14,961 nt of DNA from Methanobacteriota archaeon (lineage in GTDB: Archaea; Methanobacteriota; Methanobacteria; Methanobacteriales; Methanobacteriaceae): assembly GCA_023434825.1 (NCBI GenBank), contig JAEYSH010000239.1:1-14961 (forward strand), given 5' to 3'. Under the pieces are notes generated by a model, which was not told the origin of the DNA, did no database searches, and worked only from the letters and a program-made list of their open reading frames with translations. This document shows, piece after piece, positions 14,603 through 14,961 of this stretch; positions within the stretch are counted from its first letter, which is position 1, and the number at the start of each line of letters is the position of its first letter. The position numbers were made by a program, and so were the translations under genes.

Positions 14603-14650
14603 TTATATATAAAATTATTATATGAATAGAATTTTAGTATTATGGTGGTG
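14603..14650 (+). promoter_or_regulatory. TATA box and ribosome site of the Dps-like gene
   Basis: TTATATATAAAA (14603-14614) is a strong archaeal TATA box. GGTGGTG (14644-14650) is the ribosome site, five bases before ATG 14656. The start of transcription is expected near 14638, giving a very short leader. Confidence 0.65.
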
Positions 14651-14655
14651 AAAAA

Positions 14656-14961
14656 ATGGCTAAAGTTACTCGTGAAATGGTTGAAGAAACGGGAATAAAT
14701 GTAGATGAACTTGTGGAATTATTAGTTAAGAATGCTGCAGCAGAATTAACAACATTCTATTATTACACAATCTTAAGAGTTAATTTAATTGGATTAGAAG
14801 GAGAAGGTGTTAAAGAGATTGCAGAATCAGCTCGTATTGAGGATAGGAATCATTTTGAGGCACTTTTACCACGAATATATGAGCTTGGAGGTAAATTACC
14901 TGGAAATATGAATGATTTTCATGATATTTCTGGATGTCCTCCAGCATCTTTACCCGTAGAC
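14656..14961 (+). CDS. Dps-like ferritin (archaeal DPSL type), N-terminal 102 residues, cut by the window end
   Basis: Begins MAKVTREMVEETGINVDELV at the ATG behind GGTGGTG. The first helix LLVKNAAAELTTFYYYTILR carries the ferritin-like glutamate (ELTTFYYY), and the second helix has ESARIEDRNHFEALLPRIYE with the ExxxH metal ligands (E in IEDRNH, H, E). GGKLPGNMNDFHDISGCPPA follows; the cysteine there is typical of DPSL proteins, which bridge Dps and bacterioferritin and usually carry a cysteine pair. Such proteins form 12-subunit shells that oxidise and store iron using peroxide, protecting DNA in strict anaerobes exposed to oxygen. Full length should be about 170-180 residues, so the last third is outside. 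Single gene with its own strong promoter. Confidence 0.85.
   Translation, partial: MAKVTREMVEETGINVDELVELLVKNAAAELTTFYYYTILRVNLIGLEGEGVKEIAESARIEDRNHFEALLPRIYELGGKLPGNMNDFHDISGCPPASLPVD

Overview
The window looks like a stretch of a low-G+C methanogenic archaeon, most likely Methanobacterium or a close relative in the Methanobacteriales. The base composition is very AT-rich. Start codons are preceded by GGAGG or GGTG ribosome sites, and several by archaeal TATA boxes. The gene types fit as well: a DUF5654 membrane protein, an archaeal Dps-like ferritin, Rcp-type response regulators and large sensor kinases. The genus is inferred from style, not proven.

Left part (1-6000): this reads as the inner edge of an integrated island. 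It opens with the 3' end of a tyrosine recombinase carrying its catalytic tyrosine. A multiply frameshifted gene (377-789, minus) and three small unknown genes follow. Then comes a compact DNA-targeting module. On the minus strand is a 636-residue GHKL ATPase fused to a PD-(D/E)xK nuclease. Divergent from it are a Dam-type adenine methyltransferase and, 13 bases later, a protein with an EVE/PUA-like N-terminus and a NucS-like nuclease C-terminus. It is best read as a restriction-modification or related defence module. A hand scan found no GATC anywhere in the 14,961 bases, although its composition-matched relatives GTAC, CTAG and CATG are common. The methyltransferase has the target-recognition loop typical of GATC enzymes, so the two observations may be linked.

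Middle part (6000-10320): gene-poor. It holds a zinc-ribbon protein with no ATG start, a 245-residue orphan protein and a gene-fragment relic. Between 7.1 and 8.5 kb is an unusual cluster: four diverged copies of a roughly 120-base element whose hairpin is kept by paired changes, two short genes sharing the same leader, a 33-base CT microsatellite, and small repeated hairpins. This looks like a family of structured non-coding elements and is, with the defence module, the best candidate for something undescribed.

Right part (10320-14961): ordinary chromosomal genes return: a CNNM/CorC-type transporter, a DedA-family membrane protein, a single-domain response regulator, a small acidic protein, a DUF5654 protein and the start of a Dps-like ferritin. 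Between them lie three decaying copies of the 3' end of a sensor histidine kinase gene, all on the plus strand, suggesting an eroded array of kinase genes.
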